DNA from: Colocasia esculenta
Lineage: Eukaryota; Streptophyta; Magnoliopsida; Alismatales; Araceae
Assembly (NCBI GenBank): GCA_014218235.1
Contig: CM024760.1
Coordinates: 67,830,961 to 67,894,960, forward strand
Length of the DNA: 64,000 nt
Direction: 5' to 3'
Numbering within the stretch: position 1 is the stretch's first letter; each line of letters starts with the position of its first letter. A program made the translations under genes and the position numbers. The notes below the pieces were generated by a model that was not told the origin of the DNA, ran no database searches, and saw only the letters and a list, made by a program, of their open reading frames with translations. Positions 37,436 through 49,763 of this stretch are shown in pieces.

Positions 37436-38388
37436 ATGACTGGCGAGCATGCACAAATGCACGAATTACGACAAACTGTACAGGGGTTAACTCAAGCCCT
37501 TAACAACGTGATTCAAGCAGGAAAAAGAAATGGAGCAGGAGACTTATATGGGAACTTTCAACGAATAAATCCCCCTAGGTTTAATGGAACTCTGGATCCC
37601 GATGAAGCTGAAAATTGCGTGAAAGCGATGGAACGATTCTTTATAGTTATGCAATGTTCAAAGCAGGAGAAAGTCCTTCAGGCAACTTTCCAGTTGGACC
37701 GCGATGCTAGAGCTTGGTGGGAAGCTGCCAGTCGACAATTACCCAACATCAACATGGAGTGGGATGATTTTTTAGAACTCTTCAACACCAAATATTTTTC
37801 CGAGAGGATTCGTGAGAAGAAGGCAAATGAATTCGCCAATTTAAAACAACGAATGATATATGTAGCAGAATATGAAGCGCAATTTGAAAGGCTAGCACAG
37901 TATGCACCACATCTGGTGGGTACGAAAAAGATGAAGGCAAAAGATTCTTAGAAGGGTTGAGACCTATGTACTGGGAAAAGTTGGCTCCACTAGACATTGA
38001 AGGATATTCAGTCATGGTATTGAGAGCTCAATTAGTAGAGGACACCATGGAACTTCTTGAAAAGATCCATAAGAAGAAGGTGTTGAAAAGGGAACGTGCT
38101 ACTCATTCCCATGATAATAAAGGAAGAAATATAGTAGATAATAAGAGAATGAAAGGGAAAGTGAAGCGGAAGGAAGTATGTAAATTTTGTGAAAAGCCAG
38201 GGCATCAGGTTGATAACTATTGGAAGAGATTGAGCAGATGCTTGCGATGTGGAAGTCAACAACTTCGAGTCATCAATTGTCCAACAAAGAAGAACCAAAG
38301 TCCACGCCAAGGACGATTACAAGCCATTGTGAATAAAAATCTTTCCAATGAGGGTGGACAAGGTACCATCACTAAACCAATAGTTTAA
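37436..38388 (+). pseudogene. Gag of the TR-GAG element, one frameshift, degenerate zinc knuckles
   Basis: The start ATG at 37436 follows ACTAGAGGAG. Residues about 60-165 form a Retrotrans_gag domain (AMERFFIVMQCSKQEKVLQA, RDARAWWEAA, WDDFLELFNTKYF, YEAQFERLAQYAPHLV). The frame breaks near 37918 (one base out of register), and the second part (37957-38388 in its own frame) continues with GLRPMYWEKLAPLDI. The C-terminal zinc-knuckle region has two CCHC-like motifs, both missing a ligand: CKFCEKPGHQVDNY has Y for the last C, and CLRCGSQQLRVINC has L for H. Gag would package element RNA in virus-like particles; the losses suggest decay after insertion. It is the only coding sequence of this element. 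Confidence 0.85.
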
Positions 38389-38503
38389 TTTCATATTATT
38401 TTTGTGATAGTAATGCTCTAAGTGGGGGAGGTGATGGAATGAAATATCCATAATAAATTGGTAGTCGAATCATATCATATGAATTTGGGGACCAAATTCT
38501 TTT

Positions 38504-38516
38504 AAGTAGGGGAGGA
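38504..38516 (+). promoter_or_regulatory. Polypurine tract of the TR-GAG element
   Basis: AAGTAGGGGAGGA immediately before the TG of the 3' LTR, in the position of the plus-strand priming site. Confidence 0.75.
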
Positions 38517-40316
38517 TGTAGCAACCCGGAAAATTTAATACTTAAAAATTCAAAATAATAATTTCTTTAAATCAAAATAATAGAAACATACGTACAACTA
38601 TCGTATGTGCAAGAATACATCAGAAAATTCCTTTAAAATTATAAATCAACCCCAGACATTATTCCTAAGTGTTCTACTAAGAAATTCAAGCAATGAAAAA
38701 TCTGATTGGCCAAGTGTACGTCACAATGTGACTAATTATCCAAATTAGGAAACTAAGTAGGAAAACCGTTAACACGGAAAAATAACGCGCCCATAAATTC
38801 AACGAACATGTCAGAGAGACTTCCTGCATCATGGAATGATTACCCATTATCGGAATTGGACCAATGGACCTCTCATGGGCCATGAATAAATTCAATTAAG
38901 AAAAATATAATAAATTCAGAAATTTTATTATTTCCCTATTTAAAATGGAGAATTCTCCTAAGTTAAATTCCATTAAGAATGGGCTTTGTTAAATGGACCA
39001 TATAAAACTTATTGGGCCAAAATATGGATTTTTAAAAGAAGAATAATAGGAAAATACTCTAAATTCGTAACTTAAATATTACTTAAATAGAAAAGGGGTA
39101 TTAAAGTATTAAAATAAGTAGTTTGAGTTAGAATTGGATTCCTAAACCTACCCTAATGGGTTAGCCACGTATTTGGATCCCAACCCAACCCAAATTGGAG
39201 TTGGCAAGCATGGAAAGGGTGAAAGAAATAGGAAATCTTGAAATTAAATAGGAGTTAGAGTCCTATTAGGAAATAGAAACATAGGAAGCATAAATACTCT
39301 TCTAAATCCCCATGGCCGGCCCTAGTTCATTGCCAAGGGTTGTTGGACTAGGAGGAGAGGCCAAGGAGGAGGAGAATTCGTGGGGAGAGGATCTCTCAAA
39401 GTTTCTACCCGAGTTCTTCATGTTCTAGCCCTAGAAGAGGAAATCGAGTCAAGGTAGGCATTCTCACGAGCAAAATCTAATGAATTTTATCTGTTGATTG
39501 TTCCAAGCATCAGGAACAAAACCCTATTCGTTTCATAATTTTTCGTGCACTCAATCTTTTCTTATTAAAATTTGAAGTCCTACAAACCTCTTGACTCCGA
39601 ACCTTCATGTTTAATTCATATCTCCTTGAATACTTTGTCTCATTCCTCGAAATTTTTGTTGAAGATACTGATGATTGTTAGGAATCTTTTGCCCCTGAAA
39701 GCCCTAATTTCCATCCATCCTACCTTGCGAATTAATTCATGGATCTCCACTATGTACTATACCAAGCACCTTATAAATAAACCTGTTTGATTCCTATCGA
39801 GACCATGTATACTATTCAATTCCTAATTAATGTGAATACTAATGCATGTCTAGATTCATTTGGAACTGGTTTCATGATTTTTCATCGCTTGTGCAATTAG
39901 TTAGGAATTTTCGAACTACCCTGTGTCAAAACAAGGCAATCTGGCCCATATCCAATGTTCTGCCCTTTTCCTTGTCAGACTCAGGCACAGGCCCTGTGAA
40001 CGCGATGGCCGATAGGCCACGCTCTGAGGTCTTGTTGCGACAGCAATACCCATCGCGTTCTGTATAAGCCCTTGTCGCATTCTGAACTGTCCCATCGCGA
40101 CCCTTAATGGGGTACGTCAAGACTTGGGACTTTTGCTTGAAAACCCATAAATTTTGATGCTATCTCTTTCTACAGTTATTATACCCTCTGTTAATAGTCC
40201 TATACGTAGTAATACACACTGGTATAACTAAACATATATTGTGTAATTTAAAATACATGCACATGATCTCTTTCTATCTATAAGTTCTCTGACACATGCA
40301 CACACTTGAACCATCC

Positions 40317-42573
40317 TGTGGCGGAACACCTTGTTCAAGCCCGTTAAACCACTAACGAACTTGATCCGAGTCCGCCTCCCACGAACGGGCCGAAGCCTCG
40401 CAGGGGATATCATACGCACGTCCGTGAAACACAAAGGAACACACCTGATCACATATATGATTCACCAACTCATATATAGTGTACAAGATTTACATAACCA
40501 AATTTCAACAAAAGTATAAGAAAGTACAGGAGCCTGGGGCATACCCTGAGGTAAACTAGTACAACTGAGAAAAGAAACTACACTACTGTAGGTGCTGGTC
40601 CAACACCGCTGCGACGCGGCTCCGAACTGGACGACGGTAACAAAACGTCCTCCTCACCCTCACCTGTAGGGGGTAGGGATGAGCCTCTCTAGTCACTGGC
40701 TCAGTAGGGAACTCTCCCAACACCGAGCAAACCAAAACACAGGTACGGAAGTAGTAAACTGCGCTAGCAATTTATAGAACAACTAAGTAGGATATTAAAG
40801 CTGTAAATGTACTCACCGTTTGCCGACTACGTAAAGCAACTGTAATAAATAAACGGCAAACCCAAACAGGTGTACGAGCTACAATAGAGACTGCCACGCA
40901 CGAGCCACATGAACCGGTTCGCGACACCAGTGACTGACTCGGACAAACTAACACAGGTCTACCTCTCAGTCTCACAACCATGAACGAAAGGTCCAGCTGC
41001 CGCTCCATGTGAAAATGTCAAACAACTGTGGAGACCAACTAAACACCACTCCTGCAGACACACAACCGCAGGCCCATGCCTGGCACCTTTAGGGTCTCTG
41101 GCCGGAGCACCCTAGAGTGAGGCACTGGAAAAGGACTAGTCGGAGACCAGTGTCGACAACCGGTGTCCGTACCCCCAACTAAGAGTATGCTACAAGTGAC
41201 TAAAAACAAACACAAGAGTCACTGTCGCACTGTCGTCTTTCCCTCAGCCGGACGTACAACTCAAACAAAGGAGTGAGGGTGTCCAGGTCAGATGACACAG
41301 ACCTCAACGGTACAACACAAGTACCGGGACAAAGCCCCGAGCTAACAGCCTGGCTCACAGAGAACCTAGGGCACCCAACTAGAGAGGTAACCACAGTAGG
41401 CGTCGTACTACTTGCCATGCACATAGAACCACGTGCCCGTCACACACAAACCACGTGAAACGTCACGTAAACCTCAAGTAACAATTGTCCATAACACGTG
41501 AACATAGTGCAACTCGCGTGCATACCATGCCAAACACACTAACCACTAGCTAGCTACGTAACCAACATACTAGCCTCGAAAACATGCGCTCCCAGAACAC
41601 CACGAGTGGCAATGCACCACACGGTATTACCAACTACATCGAATAATAACATCCGGATAATCATATTACATAAATCATGCACATTCAGACCATTCGGTTG
41701 CGGTCACGACATGGGCTTGCGTCGCCTTCATAACGCGACAGCCTGATAGGTCGCCTTCAACACATTAACGCGACGCACAAACAAGCCGCGTTCACAACCT
41801 TAATGCGATGGGTCGGCTCATCGCCACCTGATCGCGACAGCGGGATCTGTCGCCTTAGCAGACGAAAACCCTAATCTGGGATCCCCTCCATGGATTACCA
41901 ACACACACTATGCAAACCACCATTAATTAGTGTTTTTCATGCTTTAATGGATTCCTAGGCATGATATCTATGTGTAGAAAGTGTTAAACTGATCACACCC
42001 TACATTCCACGCGATTCTTACCCTGGAAACGGGAGGAGTCACCCTACCTCGCGATACAACGCTCCCTCGGCATTTCTGTCGCTCCACGCGAGCTTCCTAC
42101 GGCACGAGCACGCCGAAAACACAGATTTCCCGCAAAAATCGCTGCAGCTCCCCTTCCCCTGGCCGAGCAGAACTCACTGCAGTTCTGTCCAACTGGGATT
42201 TCATAAAAACACCCAGCGGTTTAGAACACGACGTATCTTCGCGTCACGACCTGGTCGCGATGGACCTAGGCATCGCCTTCCTGCATGCCGCTCTACGTGC
42301 TACACGTAGCGCACATGCAGACGACCAACGCCCCAAGGCTGCCACCAGAACGCGACGGTCACCTCGGTCGCATTCAGGACGCGACACTCCTCCTGTCACT
42401 ATGACAGGCTCAAGATATGGGGGTGCTGCAGGCCCGGACTATCGGCCCAATAGGCCCTTAAGACAACCACACGTACCACACACAAACCACATTGGCCTCA
42501 CGATAGCCATCACAACCACTAAGCACAGGATCTACGAAGATCTAAAAAAGATCGAAAGACGCGCGACGTTACA
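40317..42573 (-). repeat. Chromovirus LTR A (3' LTR of the left copy)
   Basis: Plus-strand borders are TGTGGCGGAACACC and GCGCGACGTTACA. It differs from the other two LTRs in its left two thirds (for example CGGAACACCTTG versus CAGAACGCCTCG) but agrees with LTR B in its last roughly 600 bp. Confidence 0.9.
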
Positions 42574-42681
42574 TTACTATCATCTAAAAAGAAATTTCGA
42601 CCTCGAAATTCATAACTCAAATACAAAAAGTTTCATCACACATATTAACAAGTACTATTATCTAAAAAGAAATGCAAAACC

Positions 42682-45600
42682 TTACTCAAATAAGTAAGGA
42701 TACCCTTTAGCCATTTCCTCGTCTAATTCCCTGGTATCCTCACCACCCAACCTATTCTCCCATCTCACCTTGACCAATTCAATTTCTTTATTTCTCAGCT
42801 TCTTGTCTTTCGGCCAGTAATTTGTACTGGATACTCTGGCATAGTCATATCCGGTCTTAAGTCACCACCTTGGTAACTGATTATCTGCGCTGAATCTTCA
42901 ATGCATTTTCTTAACATAGAAACATGGAAAATATCATGAACATCTGCAAAGTCAGCTGGCAAATCAAGTCTATAAGTTGTTTCCCTGATTCTTTCTAATA
43001 CCTGAAAGGGTCCCACATATCTCGGACTCAACTTTCCGGTCTTGCCAAATCTCATAATACCCTTACTAGGGGAAAATCTTAGAAAAACAAAGTCTCCCAC
43101 TTTAAATTGAAGTGGTCTTCTCCGATTATCGGCATAACTTTTTTGCCTACTTTGAGCTGCTTGCAATTTTTCTTTAATAAGCTTCACTATTTCTGTGGTT
43201 TACTGAATTAATTCAGGACCTACCATCTGCCTTTCTCCCACTTCATGTCAATTTAATGGGGTTCTACATGGCCTTCCATAAAGAGCTTCATATGGTGCCA
43301 TTCCAATACTGGTATGATAACTATTATTATAGGCGAACTCAACCATACTTAAATGATGCTCCCAGTTACCTCCCCAAACAAACAACAAGCTCGCAACATG
43401 TCTTCAATTGTTTAAATAGTCCTCTCTATCTGACCATCCGTCTGGGGATGATAAGCTGAGCTATATCTTAACTCAGTGTCAATTACTTTTTGCAAGCTCC
43501 TCCAAAAATCAGAAGTAATCCTGGGATCCCTATCAGAGACAATAGTCTTCGGGATGCCATGCAGTGGAATAATTTTATCAACATAAACTTTCGCTAATCT
43601 GTCCACTGTCCAAGACATACTTACTGTTACCAACCTGCACACTTTAGTTAATCTGTCAACAAATACCATATTCCATTATGTCCTAAGGCTGACCTTGGTA
43701 AGCCTGCTACAAAGTCCATAGCAATATCATCCCATTTCCACTGTGGAATGGGCAACAGTTGCAATAGACCTCCAGGCTTCTGATGCTCTGCCTTAATCTG
43801 TTGACAAATTGCACATCTTGAGATAAATTCTGCTATTTCTTTTTTCATATGAGGTCACCAAAAGTACTTTTTCATATTCTGATACATTTTAGTACTACAG
43901 GGGTGAATAGTGTACCTGGATTTATGGGCCTCTTCTAATACTTTCTGTTTTACTTCTCTTTCTGCTGGCACAAATAACCTGCCTCTTAGTCTGACCACAT
44001 AGTTATCATCAATAGTAACTCCTTCCATCTTCACTATTTTGGCTAAATTCACATCTGCCTTTTGAGCCTCAACAATTTTCCAATACAGTGACGGCTCCAC
44101 AGCACTACTAGCTAGTATTGCCCGTCGCTGACTACTTGGCACATACAGGGAGTTCTCTGCTATCTCTTCATATAATTTCCATTCCTTAATCATCATTTGA
44201 CTTAAGTATGCTTTTCTGCTTAGAGCATCAGCCACCACATTGGCCTTACTCGGATGGTAAGCCAAACTAAAACCATAATCTTTTAAATACTCCACCCATC
44301 TACACTGACGGAGATTCAAATCTTTCTGGGAAAAGATATACTTTAAACTTTTATGATCTATAAAAATTTCAAATCTTTCATCATAAAGATAATGCCTCCA
44401 CATCTTTAAGGCAAACACAACTGCTGCTAGCTCTAAATCATGAGTGGGGTAATTCTCTTCTGCTGGTTTCAATTGCCTGGACGCATAAGCAATTACCTTG
44501 CTATGCTGCATTAACACTGCGCCCAGCCCCCTTCTAGATGCATCTGTATATACAACAAAACACCATTACCTATTGGTAATGTCAACACTGGTGCCGCTGT
44601 AAGCCTCTTCTTTAATTCCATGAAACTTCTTTAACATTCACCAGACCATACAAATGGCACACCTTTTCTCGTCAGTCTAGTCATGGTGCCGCAATTCTAG
44701 AAAATCTTGAATGAAACGCCTATAATAGCCTGCTAACCCCAAAAAGCTCTTATTTCAGTAATTGTCTTAGGCACTTCCCATTTCATCACTGCTTCCACTT
44801 TACTTGGGTCAACTGCCACTCCCTCAGCTGATATGACATGACCCAAGAACTGAATTTCCTTTAACCAAAATTTACACTTACTGAATTTGGAAAACACTGA
44901 TTATCTCTTAATAATTGCAAGGCAAATCTCAAATGCGTTGCATGCTCCTCTTCAGATGCTGAGTAAATCAGAACATCATCTATAAAGACCACAATGAATT
45001 GGTCCAAATACAGATGAAAGATTCTATTCATCAGATCCATAAAAGCTGCAGGAGCATTGGTTAGCCCAAATGACATAACCACAAACTCATATTGACCATA
45101 TCTGGTTCTAAATGATGTTTTATCTATATCTTCCTCCTTAATCCTTAACTGGTGGTACCCAGATCTCAAATCTATTTTAGAAAATACCTTTGCTGACTGC
45201 AACTGATCAATATATCATCTATCTCAGTAATGGGTACATATTCTTAAAGGTTACATCATTCAACTTCCTGTAATCCATGCACATGCGAAAACTACCATCT
45301 TTCTTTTTCACGAACAACACCGGTGCTCCCCATGGGGAATGACTCGGTCTAATAAACCCTTTCTGCAATAATTCCTCTAATTGCTTTTTCAACTCTTTAA
45401 GCTCTGCTGGTGCCATCCGATATGGAGCTTTAGAGATCGGCATGGTACCTGGCAGCAACTCAATAGTAAAGTCCACCTCTCTATGTGGAGCTAAACCAGA
45501 CAAATCTTCTGGAAAAACATCGGCAAATTCCCTACCCACGGGAACTGCCTCCACTGACTGACTAGCCTCTACCAGACTCACTGAAGCTAAATAAGCCACA

Positions 45601-46070
45601 CATCCTGCATTTATCAACTTTCTAGCTCTAATTGCAAAAATTATAAATTTAGGAGTATAAAAAGACATACCTTGATATTCAAACACCGCACCATTAGGAT
45701 GACAAAACCTGATCCTTTTCTTTCTGCAATCTAACATGGTTCCATAGGTTTCAAGCCAATCCATTCCCAAAATAATATCATAATCTATCAATTGTAGGGC
45801 ATATAACCGACCCGGCATATGGTTCCCTCCAATCACAACAGGAGCTTCATCTATATAGCTCGAAGTGAGCATAAACTCACCAGAAGGAACCTCCACTACC
45901 AACTCACAAGACTTTTCTTCCAAAGGTTGAGTCATACAATTCAGGAATTCTTCAGAAATAAAAGAATGAGAGGCACCCGAATCAAATAAAACTCTTGCTG
46001 AATAATCATAAATGGGTATAATACCTTCTATCTTATTCGATGCCTCCGCCTGGGCACGGGTGATAGCCAT
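42682..46070 (-). pseudogene. Chromovirus pol, left copy (protease, RT, RNase H, integrase, chromodomain)
   Basis: Minus-strand order: protease LFDSGASHSFIS near 45975; reverse transcriptase with DYRKLNDVT, KIDLRSGYHQLRI and the FIDD catalytic motif at about 44985; RNase H with TDAS, AYASRQLKPAEENYPTHDLE at about 44440-44500; integrase zinc-binding CAICQQIKAEHQ (about 43780), core motifs MDFVAGLP, SDRDPRI and HPQTDGQIERTI; the GPF/Y-type module KLSPRYVGPFQVLERI (about 43010); and a C-terminal chromodomain-like piece (ELVKVRWENRLGGEDTRELD, ending near 42682). Frame breaks occur near 43670, 44550, 44700, 44890 and 45215, and stops near 43853, 43410 and 43200. Several single-base gaps are absent from the right copy. 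Confidence 0.85.
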
Positions 46071-46142
46071 AACCCGACCTCTACCTCGCTGCTGCGGTAC
46101 ACCTCCACCACGACCTGTTAAAGACTGTTGGGGCTACTGCTG

Positions 46143-47253
46143 CTACTGAACACCTCTACCATACCCATATTCTCTCGGATAAGGGCAATTGCGGATCAAA
46201 TGCCCTGGCTGATTGCAATTATAACATCTGTAACCTGGTGGAATAGTAGGCTGCCTGGCAGTACTCTGCTGCGACTCTTCTACCTCTGGCGTATAACCAC
46301 ACCCCTGCTGAAACGGCTGACGACCCCCTCTTCCTCTTCCTTGCCCTTGAATACAAGCTTTAATTATGTCCCCACTTACCAAAACCTGAAGAAGAAGGTC
46401 TGTTGGAGCTTTCCCCTACTAACTCTTGCTTCCTGCTGAGGTAGCCGAAAACTACCTGAACCTGACCCACTTGCTTGACGAGCCCGAATAGACCTCTCAA
46501 GAGTAGCTGCTCTCTGGGCTGCTTCCTCAACTGATCTACACATTAACGGTATTACCGCATTCTGCAACTCTTCTCTCAAACCCCAAATAAAATATTCAAC
46601 ATCATAGCATTATCCGATACTACATAAGGTGCATATCGGCTAAGTGCCATAAATCGCATCTGATATTCTAAAACTGAGGTATTACCTTGCTGAAGTGTCC
46701 GGAATTGCTCTCTTTTCGCCTGCTGCACTTGAAGTGGAAAGAATGTGTCATTAAATGCCTCGAGAAATTTCGGCCAGGTAATAACCTCCTCTGTCCTACT
46801 TGCAAAAGTAGTTTGCATCTTCAGATGCCACCACTGCTGCACAAAGCCTCTCATTGGTATGTGGCTAGCACAACTTTATCCACTGCTGGACACCTCATGG
46901 TCGTAAAGACCCTTTCAACCTCATGAATCCAGTGCTCTGCTGTATCTGGATTCGGCCTCCTGTATAAGTGGGCGGCTGCAACCTCAAAAACTTTTCAACT
47001 TGCATCACTGGCTCTTCTGCTGCCATTACTGGTGGTGGTACAGGTGCCACATAAGGTACCTCCACCCTAGGCGGTGGTGCAACAGGGGCCATAGGTACTT
47101 CAGCAACTGGTGGTACTGCTACTGGAGGTACCGGTGCCTACTGATCCATCCTCATCCGAATATCAGTGAGGCTTTCCAAATCCTCTCAATCATACGCTGA
47201 GTGGACTCTTTAGGGTCCTCTCCTCCACCACCTCAATCCCTTCTATCAGCCAT
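46143..47253 (-). pseudogene. Chromovirus gag, left copy
   Basis: The ATG at 47253-47251 opens MADRRD and meets a stop at once; a further stop lies after MRMDQ (about 47142). The gag domain follows (RGFVQQWWHLKMQTTFASRT, WPKFLEAFNDTFFP, YQMRFMALSRYAPYV), and a perfect CCHC knuckle CYNCNQPGHLIRNC at about 46205-46245. Several one-base deletions relative to the right copy (46369, 46609, 46855) split it into short frames. Confidence 0.8.
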
Positions 47254-47388
47254 CTCAAACTTCTGCACAAACAAAACACCATCCACAAACATAACAACAA
47301 TCATTAGAAACCAGGGCCAACTACCAGCAGTGTACAAATGTAGAAATATGGCTATATAGTTTCCCAGTTCCTTTTTATTTACACAGAC

Positions 47389-47405
47389 CTTGCTCCGATA
47401 CCAAA
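47389..47405 (-). promoter_or_regulatory. Chromovirus primer-binding site, left copy
   Basis: On the minus strand, TTTGGTATCGGAGCAAGG follows the LTR end. It matches the TGGTATCRGAGC initiator-methionine tRNA site. Confidence 0.8.
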
Positions 47406-49656
47406 TGTGGCAGAACGCCTCGTTCAAGCCCGTTAAACCACTAACGAACTTGATCCGAGTCCGCCTCCCGCGAACGGGCGAAGTCTCGCAAGGGATATCA
47501 TACACACGTCCGTGAAACACAAAGGAACACACCTGATCACATATATGATTCACCAACTCATATATAGTGCACAAGATTTACATAACCAAATTCAACAAAA
47601 GTACAAGAAAGTACAGGAGCGTGGGGCATACCCCGAGGTAAACTAGTACAACTGAGAAAAGAAACTACACTACTGAAGATGTTGGTCCAACACCGTTGCG
47701 ACGCGGCTCCGAACTGAACGACGGTAATGAAACGTCCTCCTCGCCCTCACCTGTGGGGGATAGGGGTGAGCCTCTCTAGTCACTGGCTCAGTAGGGAACT
47801 CCCCCAACACGAGCAAACCAAAACACAGGTACTGAAGCAGTAAACTGCGCTAGTAATTTATAGAACAATTAAGCAGGATTTTAAAGCTGTAAATGTACTC
47901 ACCGTTTGCCGACTACGTAAAGCAACTGTAATAAATAAACAGAAAACCCAAACAGGTGTACGAGCTATAGTAGAGACTGCCACACACGAACCACGTGAAC
48001 TGGTTCGCGACACCAGTGATGACTCGGACAAACTAACATAGGTCTACCTTTCAGTCTCACAGCCACGAACGAAAGGTCTAGCTGCCGCTCCACGTGAAAA
48101 AGTCAAACAACTGTGGAGACCAACTAAACACCACTCCTGCGTACACACAACCGCAGGCCCATGCCTAGCACCTTTAGGGTCTCTGGCCGGAGCACCCTAG
48201 AGTGAGACACTAGAAAAGGACTAGTCGGGGACCAGTGTCGACAACCGGTGTCCGTACCCCCAACTAAGAGCGCGCTACAAGTGACTAAAAATAAACACAA
48301 GAATCACTGTCCCACTGTCTTCTTTCCTCAGCCGGACGTACAACTCAAACAAAGGAGTGAGGGTGTCCATGTCAGACGACACAGACCTCGACGGTACAGC
48401 ACAAGTACCGGGACAAAGCCCCGAGCTAACAGCCTGGCTCACAGAGAACCTGGGGCACCCAACTAGAGAGGTAACCACGGTAGGCGTCATACTACTTGCC
48501 ACGCACACAGAACCACATGTACGTCACACACAAACCACGTGAAACGTCACATAAACCTCAAGTAACAATTGTCCATAATACGTGAACACAGTGCAACTTG
48601 CATGCATACCACGCCAAACACATTAACCACTAGCTAGCTACGTAACCAACATACTAGCCTCAAAAACATGTGCTCCCAGAACGCCACGGGTGCCAATGCA
48701 CCACACGGTATTACCAAATACATCGAATAATAACATCCGGATAATCATATTACAAATCATGCACATTCAGACCATTCGGCTGGGTCGCGACATGGGCTTG
48801 CGTCGCCTTCATAACGCGACAGCCCGATACGTCGCCTTCAACACATTAACGTGACGCACAAACAAGCCGCGTTCACAACCTTAATGCGACGGGTCGGCTC
48901 ATCACCACCTGATCGCGACAGGGGGATCCGTCGCCTTAGCAGATGGAAACCCTAATCGGGATCCCCGCCACGGATTACCAACCCACACCATGCTAACCAC
49001 CCTTAATTAGTGTTTTTCATGCTTTAATGGATTCCCAAGCATGATATCTATTGTGTAGAAAGTGTTAAACTGATCACACCCTACATTCCACGCGATTCTT
49101 ACCCTGGAAACGGGAGGAGTCACCCTACCTCGCGATACAACGCTCCCCCGGCATTTCTGTCGCTCCACGCGAGCTTCCTACGGCACGAGCACGCCGAAAA
49201 CACAGATTTCCCGCAAAAATCGCTGCAGCTCCCCTTCCCCTGGCCGAGCAGAACTCACTGCAGTTCTGTCCAACTGGGATTTCATAAAAACACCCAGCGG
49301 TTTAGAACACGACGTATCTTCGCGTCACGACCTGGTCGCGATGGACCTAGGCATCGCCTTCCTGCATGCCGCTCTACGGCTACACGTAGCGCACATGCAG
49401 ACGACCAACGCCCCAAGGCTGCCACCAGAACGCGACGGTCACCTCGGTCGCATTCAGGACGCGACACTCCTCCCTGTCACTATGACAGGCTCAAGATATG
49501 GGGGTGCTGCAGGCCCTGACTATCGGCCCAATAGGCCCTTAAGACAACCACACGTACCACACACAAACCACATTGGCCTCACGATAGCCATCACAACCAC
49601 TAAGCACAGGATCTACGAAGATCTAAAAAAAGATCCGAAAGACGCGCGACGTTACA
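47406..49656 (-). repeat. Chromovirus LTR B (middle), recombinant of A and C
   Basis: The left part (47406 to about 49010) carries the LTR C variants; the right part (about 49072-49656) carries the LTR A variants. Examples: CACGGATTACCAACCCACA is shared with C, then CTACATTCCACGCG is shared with A, and the 11-bp AAGAACATGTG-type insertion found in C (about 56227) is absent from both A and B. Confidence 0.9.
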
Positions 49657-49763
49657 TTACTATCATCTAAAAAGAAATTTCGACCTCGAAATTCATAACT
49701 CAAATACAAAAAGTTTCATCACACATATTAACAAGTACTATTATCTAAAAAGAAATGCAAAAC

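Noticed and set aside
42260..42697. 145-codon frame in the chromovirus LTR, repeated at 49341 and 56446
   Set aside because: Lies inside the LTR on the strand opposite to the element; it shifts frame between the three copies and has no motif.
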